DNA of 64,000 bases, from positions 1-64,000 of the forward strand of contig CAVURW010000259.1 in assembly GCA_963743595.1 (NCBI GenBank), in the 5' to 3' direction. Origin of the DNA: CAVURW01 sp963743595 (GTDB taxonomy: Bacteria > Verrucomicrobiota > Verrucomicrobiia > Methylacidiphilales > UBA1321). The notes beneath the pieces are model-generated. The model searched no databases. It had not been told where the DNA came from and saw nothing but the letters and a program-made list of their open reading frames with translations. Made by a program: the position numbers and the translations under genes. Positions 1 to 9,380 of this stretch are shown here, piece by piece (position 1 is the stretch's first letter; every line of letters starts with the position of its first letter).

Positions 1-3000
1 CGAATAAGTAAACGAGAGACGACCGTCGGGATCGGTCTCCGCGTCGAACGTCTTCATGGAGGTCTCCGTTGGGACGGTCGCGCCGTTTTCGTACGTGATC
101 TTGGAAATCGTCACGGTCCCTTTGGTCGCCACGGGAACGCTGTCCGGCGTTAGGGTACGTATCTCCACCTTCGCGTCTTGATGCGGCTCATACCAGCCTT
201 GGTTCACTTCGCAAAAACCGTAAAACTCCTGACGGGTGACTTTAATATCGCCCTGGCCGATGATCGTCCGCCGACTCGCATCGCGCACCTCGGCCTCGAT
301 TGTGTAGCGATGATCGCGGTCACCCATCGTCTTCAGCGCGGGAGCGGTATCGATCTCGACATCGCAGGTACCATCGGGCTTTAATTCGGCTTCGCCTTGC
401 GCCACTAAATCGCGTAGCGCGTGACGTGTCCACTCTCTTCGGTACGCCGCGCCATCTCGATATCGTCAGCGCCCATGCCGGTGCCGCCCGGTCCGTACCA
501 ACCGTTCCAAATCCACGGCTCCCACAGAATAAAGCAGCCCCAACGATGCCACCACGGGAACCACGGATACGAATAGTAATAGCGTCCGTAGCCGCTGCCG
601 TAGAGCCAGTCGTACTCGTCCGCACCCCAGTAAACGTAGTGATACTCTTCCCGGAACACCTTGTACTTCACTGTACCTTTAGACACGGGCGCGCCGAAGT
701 AGTAGGTCGCGGTGATTTTCGCGGTGACCTTATCGCCCAGACGCGCCTGCGTCTTCGCAGGCACCACCTTCACTTCAAATTCCGGCTTCTTATATTCTTC
801 CACGCGGAATTGCCCACCTGCGGACTGGCCGTTCTGCCCGGAACCATTGATCGAGTACAAACCCAGGGGCGCACCCTCTGGAAGCGTAAACTCACCCGAG
901 GCGCATCCTTCCGTTGACGGAAACGACTTCTGGAAAATCTGTTCACCTTTCGGATTAGTGATGCTAACCCAAACCGAACCTGTGCCGTTGGGCGGCGTGA
1001 ACTCGCCATTCTTGCGCGATCGTTCCCAAACACGGAATTGCACAACACTACTGGGACGGTAGACCGGGCGATCTGTGATGATGTACTGGCGACTTTCGTT
1101 ATCGAATTGGTCGTCTGGACTTTCGCTAAACGAACCGGAGACGGGCGAGAAGACATATTCGTCTCCCGATGCAGTTCCACGGCGACGTTATAACCGTATT
1201 CGCTGGGACCTTTATGATTGTAGAGAACCGTACCATTCTCATCCGTGCGATCTGCCGTCTCGATGACGTGCATTTCATTACGGTTCTTACTGTTATTGTA
1301 AATCGCGTAGGTCTCAATAACCGTTATGGGCTGGTCAGCCAACGGCCTGCCTGTGGTGGAATCAACCACCCAAATGAGCCCACCCTTAGCCACTTCTTTC
1401 ATCACCACCGCAGTGCTGGAAATCGCGATGAGCACGGAAGTGTCTTCCGGGGCTCCTTCCGCACGGCCTGTGAGCACATAAACACCTGGCTCCGTGAGCT
1501 TCGTGTCGACCTCAGCTTCTGCAGTGAGGTTCTTTTCATTCGTCGCAACAGGCTGTTTCCACGTCGAAACCTTTTCGCCCAAATACCGCTTCCACGAATC
1601 ATCCCCCTGATTCAACAGGTAGGAGAGGTTGCAGAACTGACCGTAACGGTCCCAATTGCGATCCGTAACACCATCACGCACCGCCGATTCCAGCTTATAT
1701 TTACGAATCGTGAAGGTGACTTCGCTCAAATTCCGGTAGGTGAACTTCGCTTTCGGAGGAGCCGCAGCGGTAAAGAGCGGTGTCTGCTCCAGTGTCAGAC
1801 CGGGTAACTTGATCTGAGCGATCTCATCCTTCCCATTTTTCGCCTCCTGGGAGTTTGGGTACTTCTCCTGCAACCGCTGATAGGTCTCGATAGCCTCTGG
1901 AAATTGCTGACGCTGTTGATAATAAAAAGCCTTCGCGTACAGAGCCGCCGGTGCGGCTGTGGCGTCCGGATACTTCGCCAATACCTGATCGAAGATCGCC
2001 ATGGGACTCTCCTCCGGTGGCAGTTGAATCAACCGATTCTTTCCACTGACCAAGGTCATCGCTTCGTCGTCGGCCAGTTCCCAGACTTTCTTCGGCGTGC
2101 CCTCGCTCACCACGCGTTTCGGACGCGGACGACCAAACCGGTCGTACTCCACGGCGTTCTGGGCCATGCCATAGGTGCCGTAGAGCGATTTACAGATCAG
2201 CCCATTCTGCAGGAGTGCCTGCGCCGCATATTCCTTGCTCGGTGTTCCATCGATATTCTGAATTTCCTTCAACAAAAACCGAATCTTTGCACCGTCGCCT
2301 GAAGTCGCGCTGTAGGCGTCCGGAGTGCCTATGAATCGTGGTTCGCCATGCGCATCGACAGGGATTCCCGTCGGCGGTTGGTCCTGTTCTTGATTTCGCC
2401 AACTGCGCGGCTGTTCATAATCGGCTTCGTCTACGGCCGCCGAGTCATCTTCCGGCTCCAGACCGCCGCTCCAGAAACCCCACCACCAACCCCAAAACGG
2501 GCAATAAACCACCCCATACGAGTACTCCTCGTGACGGATGATCGCGTTCACCAAATCGAAATCGATTCCCACCTGTTCCCCCACCGGGCTTTCCTTATCC
2601 GCGAACGGCAAAGTCGATGACTTCGCCAGGGCGATCACCAACTCGCGAGACCGTTCCAGATGCGCGATCGCCTCTTTGCGATCCTTCTTAAAGCTCGAGA
2701 CTTGCACGCCTTGTAGCCACTCGTTCCGATGATACACCCCGCCCTGTTTCGTCCCTGAATGCGGCAGTCGCAGGTAGAGCCCGCCGAAGAATCGCTCGCC
2801 GCGAGCCTCTGCCAAAGTCCCCTTCGTGTGCTCCACATAACTCTTCGCGCGATCAATTGGATCGTCCCACAGCGAAAGCTGAAAATCACACGCCACCGCT
2901 CCTTCTAGAGCTGTCGCTACATCGGGGCTCGACCAACCTTCCGGCCCGGCCGCCGCCAAATCCCGCGCCTGATCGAAAACGCCCCGCGCCTCCATGTAGT

Positions 3001-3142
3001 TTTTCGCTGCCAGCTTCGCTGTCGCTTGCTTCAGCAAGTTACCCACTGGAGTATCGGGAAAAGTCGGAACCGGTTGCCCTTCCACCGCCGGAATCATCAA
3101 CATCGCAAGACCAACCGATAAGAGGAGAAAAAGCCGTTTCAT
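1..3142 (-). pseudogene. alpha-2-macroglobulin family protein, frameshifted and cut by the left edge
   Basis: The reading frame starts at MKRLFLLLSVGLAML (3142), a typical signal peptide, so the product is exported; an upstream in-frame ATG at 3190 is less likely. A TPR-like stretch lies near residues 390-440, followed by macroglobulin-type beta domains. These proteins are usually envelope protease inhibitors or body-guard proteins. The frame is broken twice. Near 1160, sense continues in another frame beginning DEYVFSPVSGSFSESPDDQ and running through QFRVWERSRKNGEF. Near 415 it shifts again, after EESGHVTR, to ALRDLVAQGEAELKPDGTC and stays open to base 1. Both shifts look like loss of one base (or a gain of two). 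The C-terminal thioester and bait regions lie outside the window. Either a decaying gene or two assembly indels; the well-preserved coding sense in all three pieces favours recent events. Confidence 0.75.
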
Positions 3143-3324
3143 CAAATGCCCTGACGCGCCAGTTATAAAAAACGCTGAACTTTTTTTCATAAAATTTATA
3201 CCTCACTGAAACAGCTGGTTGACAAGTTCCAACTCAATTCGAAATGGCACATGAGCAAAATTTCTCGGCTTTTTCTACGATTTGTGCGTAAGATGTCCTG
3301 GGACTCTCTTATTTCAAGTAGGTT

Positions 3325-4980
3325 ATGCGCGTTCTTACTCAATTCACCTTATTAACCGCCCTCGCGTCGTTCTGCGTCGCATTGCCCGTGCATTCGGTCC
3401 GGGCTGATAGCCCCGCTACTCCCGAGGTTACGCCAACCCAGGCGCTTCCAGCCACACAAGAGATTCTTAACAGCGTCGCCATCACTCCGCCCGCTCCTGA
3501 AACGCCACACGCGATCGTGGCCCAGTCCCCCGCTGTAGCCGATGATAACACGCAATTTACCGTCCAGCTTCAACCCACGTCTCCACCGAGTTTACTCGTT
3601 CCACCGCAAGACTCCGCCGCAGCGAGCGGTTCTCCAGCACATCCTGCTAAAAGCGCGATCACCCACCCAGCCCCCTCACCGTTCACCACGCTGAACGCCG
3701 CGCTCACCCTGGCACTGGGTCTCTCAGGTGCTCTCCTCTACCTGTGCGGTCTCTCTCCGGCTAAGCACTGCGGCTACACCGTTACGCTGATTCTTCTCAC
3801 GACTTTTGCGGGGTTCCTCGGTTTTTGGGCGTGCGGGTTCGCTCTCGCATCCGGCGGAATTGGCGACGAAAAAGCGGGCAATGTCTATATCGCCAATCCG
3901 GCCACCTACTCGGAATCGCTGAACCGCGAGATCGGGTTCACGGTCTCGGATCACTTCTTTGGAATCATGGGTAACGACGGCTTTTTTGTGACGGGAACGT
4001 CAAGCGTCGCTTCGGTGGCTTCACTCTTCATCATTCAATTCGCGCTGTTCCTTCCCGCCCTCGTCGGAATCACCTCTGCCGCGCTGGGACGCGTTCGGCT
4101 GCTGCCGTTTTCCCTCTGCATTGTGGCGCTGATGGCGTTCATCCTGCCTTATCTGGCGAATTGGATCTGGGGCGGTGGTTGGCTCGTCCAACTGGCCAAC
4201 ACCAGCCTCTCGCGTGGCGCGGTCGATTTCGCGGGCTCAAGCGTGGTGCACCTCGCGGCGGGTTGCTGCGCGCTCTCCCTGCTCTTGGTACTCGGTCGCA
4301 ACCCCACGGTTCCCAAGCGCCCGCGCACGGGCCATAACTCGCCACTCTTCATTACTGGAGCTACCCTGATTCTCGCCTCCTTTTTCTCTGCCAACCTCTT
4401 GGCCGCCTCCATCACCTCCAGCGACCCGGATTCCGCAAATCTCGGCCTGCTCAACACGCTGCTAGGCGCGACCGGTGCGCTGCTCCTGAATCTGGTGCTG
4501 CAATGGTGGGAAAATCGCGGAATCATCAATCCCTACCCGCTCGCCCAGGCACTCATCGCGGGAGCGGTCTCGGTCTCGGCTTTCTCAAACGGCTATGATG
4601 GTCCTTGCGCTCTCCTCATCGGCATGATCGCGGGATTTTTAGCGCACGTGGCGGATGTGCTGCTCTCGAACCTACGCATTGATGACCCCGCCTCCACCAT
4701 CGCCACCCAAGGCGTTGCCGGGCTGTGGGGCACCCTCGCCGTCGGGCTCTTCGCCAATACCGCCTCATCGGTCCCTGGCCTTATCTACACCGGACAAACG
4801 CAGCAGCTTGTCGCTCAACTCATCACCGTGTTCGCCGCAATTCTGATCTCATTTTTACCGTCACTTATCCTGTTCTGGATCGTCGAACAAGCCATCGGCC
4901 TTCACGTGGAACCTGCTGATCGTGAAGCCGGGCTCGATATGCCGCACACCGGCGTCCCCGGTTATCAAGCCGACGAGTAA
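3325..4980 (+). CDS. amt: divergent Amt/Rh-family ammonium transporter with exported N-terminal extension
   Basis: 551 residues, longer than the usual 400-450. Residues 1-28 look like a signal peptide and are followed by roughly 95 residues rich in Pro, Ala and Ser; the polytopic Amt domain starts near residue 125. Family features seen: DFAGSSVVHLAAG (first pore histidine region) and GLWGTLAVGLFA near the C-terminus. Two features are unusual: the position where Amt proteins normally have the second pore histidine (VHGVxGxWG) reads TQGVAGLWG, and the usual FYGGL motif of the first helix reads LYLCGL. Expected role is inner-membrane ammonium conduction or sensing, but the altered pore makes transport activity uncertain. 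No GlnK (PII) gene is adjacent, unlike many amt loci. Confidence 0.82.
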   Translation: MRVLTQFTLLTALASFCVALPVHSVRADSPATPEVTPTQALPATQEILNSVAITPPAPETPHAIVAQSPAVADDNTQFTVQLQPTSPPSLLVPPQDSAAASGSPAHPAKSAITHPAPSPFTTLNAALTLALGLSGALLYLCGLSPAKHCGYTVTLILLTTFAGFLGFWACGFALASGGIGDEKAGNVYIANPATYSESLNREIGFTVSDHFFGIMGNDGFFVTGTSSVASVASLFIIQFALFLPALVGITSAALGRVRLLPFSLCIVALMAFILPYLANWIWGGGWLVQLANTSLSRGAVDFAGSSVVHLAAGCCALSLLLVLGRNPTVPKRPRTGHNSPLFITGATLILASFFSANLLAASITSSDPDSANLGLLNTLLGATGALLLNLVLQWWENRGIINPYPLAQALIAGAVSVSAFSNGYDGPCALLIGMIAGFLAHVADVLLSNLRIDDPASTIATQGVAGLWGTLAVGLFANTASSVPGLIYTGQTQQLVAQLITVFAAILISFLPSLILFWIVEQAIGLHVEPADREAGLDMPHTGVPGYQADE

Positions 4981-5051
4981 CCGTCCAGAAGAAAGAAGTG
5001 ACACAGACCGGTGCAGATGTGCACGATAGGCTGGAGGTGATCTTGTCGGCT

Positions 5052-7415
5052 ATGAATCTTGATCGTGCAGCAACATTTATCCGGACCGGCGCAGTTCTCG
5101 GGTTGCTGGTGATTTCGAGCAGCAGTCCTCTTTTCGGGGACGAGACGGCCCTCACGTTGCGGTTGCAAAACCTCCGAGCCCAAGTCGATCAGCTTCCTAC
5201 CAAGACCGACATCCAAACGGTAAAGCACGATGTCTTGATGCTGGGTCTGGAACGGGCGAAGAACAGCCTGGACGTTCATCTGGACAACGAAGCCGAGACG
5301 CTTATCTCCGAGGTGCAAGAGACCTTGGCCACCGATCCCGCCGTCATGGTGACTCCTGTGGTTCTGGTACCGGTTAGCCTGTTTCAACCGATCTTGCAGC
5401 CGAAAGAGAACCCGTACTTGGACAAGGTCACGACGCTTACGAAGAACGAATTGGCTGAAGAACCCAAGCCATGGCCGCGGTGTACCCGTGACAAATCGAC
5501 TTTCGACCTCCGCACCTTAGAGGGCGATTACGGTTGTCAATCGACAGCTCAGTCGATTCGAAATTACCTGTGGCTCTACTCAAATCCGCTGAGCCCGATG
5601 CGCGGAAAGCCGGAGTTAATCGGTCGCCTCCTGAGATGGGCGCACGCCTACGTGGATGCCTACGACATTGTGGACGATCAAGCCCCCGCCGCGCGGCCAG
5701 ATCTCTGGAATTACCGGGTGCTTCGCGACGCCTTCAGCGCTCTGTACGAGGTGCGCGCCGCCTACCCCGGCCTGCTCTTGCCCAGCCAAAAAGTGACCTG
5801 GGATCGAGTGGCGGCCAAATGCGCCGCACGCCTTTGGAACCAAGTAAAGGACGATAAAGGTGGTGTCATTTACAAAGAGATGCCACTGACGATCGCCCTC
5901 TTGAACTTGGGCTGTTGGACGGACAATCGTGAGATGCGCGAGGGTGCCTATGCGCGGGTGGATCGTCTGTTAAACAAGAGATATCCCGACGGCGCGTGGC
6001 CCTACGATTCGGGGAATCCCGCACACGGCTTTCACAACGAATTACTGAGCGATTTGACTCGGTTCTATGATCAGACCTGCTACGGCCCGGTGAAAGAAGC
6101 GTTGATCGCTTCCCAGTGGAAAGGACCGATGGAAGGATTCATGGACGAGCTTTGGACCTCCCCGCCACAAATCGCGCAAAACTGGAATATCGAGCGAGGC
6201 ACTGAGGCAGGACCCGAATCGGTGGCAACGCTGAGTGGTAACCCCTTCTTGCGGTACCTGCTCAATCGCGACCGGGACATCGCTTCTGGTTTATCCCTGC
6301 GGGAACAGGCGCTCTGGTACACCAGTGGCCCGGCGATTCCCTTCAATGACCGTTACCTCATCAGAGACCGGAACATCGACGGACCCCGGTGTTGGTGGTG
6401 GAACTTCTGTTACGCGGGCTCGTTTCGTCCCATCAAGGCGCACGATCCCGGTCGTGAAACGCTCATGGGGGCCATGGCGACGGACCAAGGCGATTTCCGG
6501 GTTAACGCGATTCTCTCCAGCATCACGACAGAGGTGCGCGTTGCGGACAAAGACACATTCACCGATTCGGGTGATTCGGGTGATTTGGTGGAGACCTCCT
6601 GGGGAAAAATGGCGACGAACCTTGATGGCAGCTCGACGGTGGGTCGTCTCGTGACGGTGGCGGGCGCGCGATATCAGATCGCTACCGAGGGGAAAAACGG
6701 AACACCCGGACACGATACCGGGTGGGATGGAGAGCAGATTTGGCTGGGGCTTCCAGATCGAATCATCGGATACGTCGCCGCCCTGCCGAGAAAAGAGGGC
6801 TCCCCGGTAATCGAAATCAACGGCGTCTTGCGGCTGCTCTCTGGTGGTACTGCCGGTGCCGCGACGCTCAAGAAACTCGATCAAATGAGCCCGAATCTCT
6901 ATCGATACGGCAAACTCGACATCATTGTTCACGACTCCAACTACGCGTCCGTCGAGACCAAGGAAGTGCCCTACCTCGACCCGAAATTCCCAGCTACCGA
7001 GATTCGCCTCTCCTCCACCAATTCACCCGCAAGCGCGCCTCTTCATTACGTTATCGAAGTACGCCCGAACGGGTTTATCGATCCCATTTCTGAAGCGAAA
7101 GTCTCCACCTTTACAGATGGAAAACTCGATGGCCTACGGGTGGACGTGGAGGCCGGTAAAACCTACTTCGTTTGGTACAACGCTCAAACCGAAAAACTTC
7201 CCTTCCACCTCCCGGACTTGCCCAAGCGCAAGTGGCCGCTTGTATTACGCTTCTCCTCCGACGATAACATTGACCACCCGATCACCGGCGACATGCCGAA
7301 AGAGTCCGATCTCGTCTTAAAACCCAGTCAAATCGCCGTGCTGGTTAACGGGGACGATGGCATCGAATCGATGGCAGAACCGGGGACCTTCGAGGTCATG
7401 ATGAAGAATCGCTAA
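5052..7415 (+). CDS. large exported protein, possible alpha/alpha-toroid plus beta-sandwich enzyme
   Basis: Not confidently recognised. From ATG 5052 the protein (787 residues) begins with a signal peptide (MNLDRAATFIRTGAVLGLLV). A GGAGGTGA Shine-Dalgarno sequence at 5033-5040 also suits an in-frame TTG at 5043. The first half is helix-rich with repeated Trp/Tyr/Gly-containing segments (for example around DGAWPYDSGNPAHGFHNELL), resembling the alpha/alpha-toroid of secreted polysaccharide lyases and heparinase-like enzymes. The last 300 residues look beta-rich, with repeated Thr/Val strands. A periplasmic carbohydrate-active role is therefore a reasonable but unproven guess. It follows the amt-like gene by 71 bases on the same strand and may be cotranscribed with it. 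Confidence 0.7.
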   Translation: MNLDRAATFIRTGAVLGLLVISSSSPLFGDETALTLRLQNLRAQVDQLPTKTDIQTVKHDVLMLGLERAKNSLDVHLDNEAETLISEVQETLATDPAVMVTPVVLVPVSLFQPILQPKENPYLDKVTTLTKNELAEEPKPWPRCTRDKSTFDLRTLEGDYGCQSTAQSIRNYLWLYSNPLSPMRGKPELIGRLLRWAHAYVDAYDIVDDQAPAARPDLWNYRVLRDAFSALYEVRAAYPGLLLPSQKVTWDRVAAKCAARLWNQVKDDKGGVIYKEMPLTIALLNLGCWTDNREMREGAYARVDRLLNKRYPDGAWPYDSGNPAHGFHNELLSDLTRFYDQTCYGPVKEALIASQWKGPMEGFMDELWTSPPQIAQNWNIERGTEAGPESVATLSGNPFLRYLLNRDRDIASGLSLREQALWYTSGPAIPFNDRYLIRDRNIDGPRCWWWNFCYAGSFRPIKAHDPGRETLMGAMATDQGDFRVNAILSSITTEVRVADKDTFTDSGDSGDLVETSWGKMATNLDGSSTVGRLVTVAGARYQIATEGKNGTPGHDTGWDGEQIWLGLPDRIIGYVAALPRKEGSPVIEINGVLRLLSGGTAGAATLKKLDQMSPNLYRYGKLDIIVHDSNYASVETKEVPYLDPKFPATEIRLSSTNSPASAPLHYVIEVRPNGFIDPISEAKVSTFTDGKLDGLRVDVEAGKTYFVWYNAQTEKLPFHLPDLPKRKWPLVLRFSSDDNIDHPITGDMPKESDLVLKPSQIAVLVNGDDGIESMAEPGTFEVMMKNR

Positions 7416-7544
7416 ATGCCTCGGCTGTGAATTGATGAGAAAGAGTATGATACGCTGGAAGGGTCGGTTTGATATGTCATGGAGACGCGCAAATCTTATA
7501 AATCTGGCGAAGAAGTTCAACATCGCGAAGGGCCAGAGATAACT

Positions 7545-7582
7545 TAGCCCAGGCTCAGGAGCGAAGCGACGCAAGCCCGGGT
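7545..7582. repeat. imperfect hairpin resembling a dispersed intergenic repeat
   Basis: In the 239-base gap between two convergent genes, arms CCCAGGCT and AGCCCGGG (7 of 8 pairs) flank a loop containing GGAGCGAAGCGACGCA. The loop style is reminiscent of short palindromic elements scattered through planctomycete and verrucomicrobial intergenic regions. No second copy was found in this window, so the assignment is tentative. Nothing else was seen in the gap. Confidence 0.3.
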
Positions 7583-7654
7583 ATGCTCAAAAGGGTGACT
7601 GCACGCTGAAAGCCTGCGACAAATCGATTGAACGCAAACAGGTCGACGCGGACT

Positions 7655-8383
7655 TCAGTCGGCTTCGGCTTGGCCCAGCGTCTGGATCTCAGTTCGATTC
7701 CAAAGAATAACGAAGTAGCGAAATACCACTGTCGGAATGATTAAGAGCGGCGTGCCCCAGAGGATGATCTTCAGAAGATCCAGCCATTTGAAACGGTGAA
7801 CCGCGTAGAAAGAGGGGTTCGGCTCCAAATGCACGTTTAATCCCATCGCAATCCCTTTTACGGCGAGATCGGCCGCATCTTTAGCGTCCATGCGAACGTG
7901 CGAACGGGTATTGATGAGAAACCATCCCTCGGGCTCTTGGTTCTCATCAACTCGCAGGTTATGACCGGCGAGCCACTCGCCTGATTCTTGAAGGCGATCG
8001 ACATTGTCGATGCAGATATTCGAGGCTCCCGGTGCGGGTGATTCGCCCGGACCGAGGCCGGAGCCATCGAAAATCTCCGCAACTGTAGTGGTATCGATAG
8101 CTTCCCAGCGGAAGCCGTTATTCAGCTCCAAATCGAAATGATCAGAGAAACCAAGATCTGCACCCATCAAGTCGCCAAGCCCTCCAAGTAGAATAAAGAG
8201 AACCAAAATCAAAACCATCAGCACAACGGGCAGCATTCCGTTTAAGGCCGCGAACTTCCATTTGTCCCTCAGTCGCCTTAATCGTGCGATAAATAATCCG
8301 AGCCCAAACCCGATTATCATAAAAGGTGGGAGTAGCCACAGACCGCTGAACCAAAAGAGTACCCAGATGAAACCGAAGTCCAC
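7655..8383 (-). CDS. hypothetical membrane protein
   Basis: No family recognised. 242 residues: two hydrophobic segments in the first 75 residues (FIWVLFWFSGLWLLPPFMII and MLPVVLMVLILVLFILLGG), a hydrophilic region of about 110 residues likely outside the membrane, and a final membrane segment near residues 205-228 (ILWGTPLLIIPTVVFRYFVI). The hydrophilic loop contains FLINTRSHVRMDAKDAADLA, suggesting a folded extracytoplasmic domain. The start is an ATG with no clear ribosome site. It converges with the large exported protein gene. Confidence 0.6.
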   Translation of the reverse strand: MDFGFIWVLFWFSGLWLLPPFMIIGFGLGLFIARLRRLRDKWKFAALNGMLPVVLMVLILVLFILLGGLGDLMGADLGFSDHFDLELNNGFRWEAIDTTTVAEIFDGSGLGPGESPAPGASNICIDNVDRLQESGEWLAGHNLRVDENQEPEGWFLINTRSHVRMDAKDAADLAVKGIAMGLNVHLEPNPSFYAVHRFKWLDLLKIILWGTPLLIIPTVVFRYFVILWNRTEIQTLGQAEAD

Positions 8384-8508
8384 GTCAGAAGGATAGCATG
8401 CCCGACGATTAGTCGACGATGAGGTTTCGACTTGTGATTCGATGACGGGAGAGCAGTTTCTATTTCGGGGTCGGAGTATCCTGCACTCTTTTCTACTTTT
8501 GGGAAATT

Positions 8509-9363
8509 ATGACATTCATCTCGTCGTTGAAGACCAAGCCGTGGAGATTTAGCGCGGGAGTGATCCTCTACTTAATCATGGCGATGGGACATATCGTCTG
8601 GGGCATTAGTCAAAGCGCCGTCGTCGTGACGGTCTTCTTTGCTGCGACAGCGGGCCTTATCCTATTCGCCGGAGCCACGGGATATATCGTCGTTTCGGTT
8701 GCCTGTTTTATTTTGGCCACACTGGACCTCGTGGGAGTTTTGGCAAATCCCTTGGCTGCGAACGAGGACTTCACAGTGATTAAATTCTCTGTTTGCATGG
8801 GCTATTTCGTGTTTTTCTCGTACTCGCAATACAGCCTTTTGGGGTTTTGGATGGCTGCCCATGGCAATTCTGCTCCTGTTGCCGCAACGCCTTTGACCCG
8901 AACGAAGTTGATCGCTGTGATCATCGTCTCTCCGATATTCGTCTTCCTCTTCCTTCATTTATTCGCTTCAGGATGGCTCTTCATTTTCCTGGCGATTAGC
9001 GCCATGTGCATGTTGGCCACATTGAATCACGCACCGAGAGGCCAACATGAGTGGAGAACGGCATGCGCCTTCGTAGCTTTTGTCGACCTCTCGATAGCGC
9101 TGCCGTCTTATCGGGTTCATGAGATGACTCTGGCCGCAGATCAGGTGGCAACATACGCCCAAGCGTACTATTTAGAAAACGGTAATTACCCAGCCGATGC
9201 GCCGATTCCCTACGTATGGGATGCGGGCGATATGAGCGCCATTTCGTATTATCCGTTTCAGGACGACCCAGAGAAGGCCTCGGTGGATGAATCGCTGTTT
9301 TTCTTTTCGAGACGCTGCATTTACCTCGACCATGGGAAATTGACGATTGTGTATTTGGATTAG
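8509..9363 (+). CDS. polytopic membrane protein with pseudopilin-like C-terminal tail
   Basis: No family recognised. 284 residues with about seven predicted membrane segments in the first 215 residues (starting VILYLIMAMGHIVWGI). The last 70 residues are soluble and contain VATYAQAYYLENGNYPADAP, which closely resembles the segment after the N-terminal helix of type II secretion pseudopilins (AYYLDNGxYP). This is a resemblance only: the protein lacks a prepilin cleavage motif. The start ATG at 8509 follows GGGAAATT. A broken peptidase gene follows 17 bases downstream on the same strand. Confidence 0.6.
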   Translation: MTFISSLKTKPWRFSAGVILYLIMAMGHIVWGISQSAVVVTVFFAATAGLILFAGATGYIVVSVACFILATLDLVGVLANPLAANEDFTVIKFSVCMGYFVFFSYSQYSLLGFWMAAHGNSAPVAATPLTRTKLIAVIIVSPIFVFLFLHLFASGWLFIFLAISAMCMLATLNHAPRGQHEWRTACAFVAFVDLSIALPSYRVHEMTLAADQVATYAQAYYLENGNYPADAPIPYVWDAGDMSAISYYPFQDDPEKASVDESLFFFSRRCIYLDHGKLTIVYLD

Positions 9364-9380
9364 AAACAACTTACCCGTTA

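Noticed and set aside
300..917. Long plus-strand ORF of 205 codons
   Set aside because: Antisense shadow of the alpha-2-macroglobulin gene; Arg/His-rich translation and no start signals.
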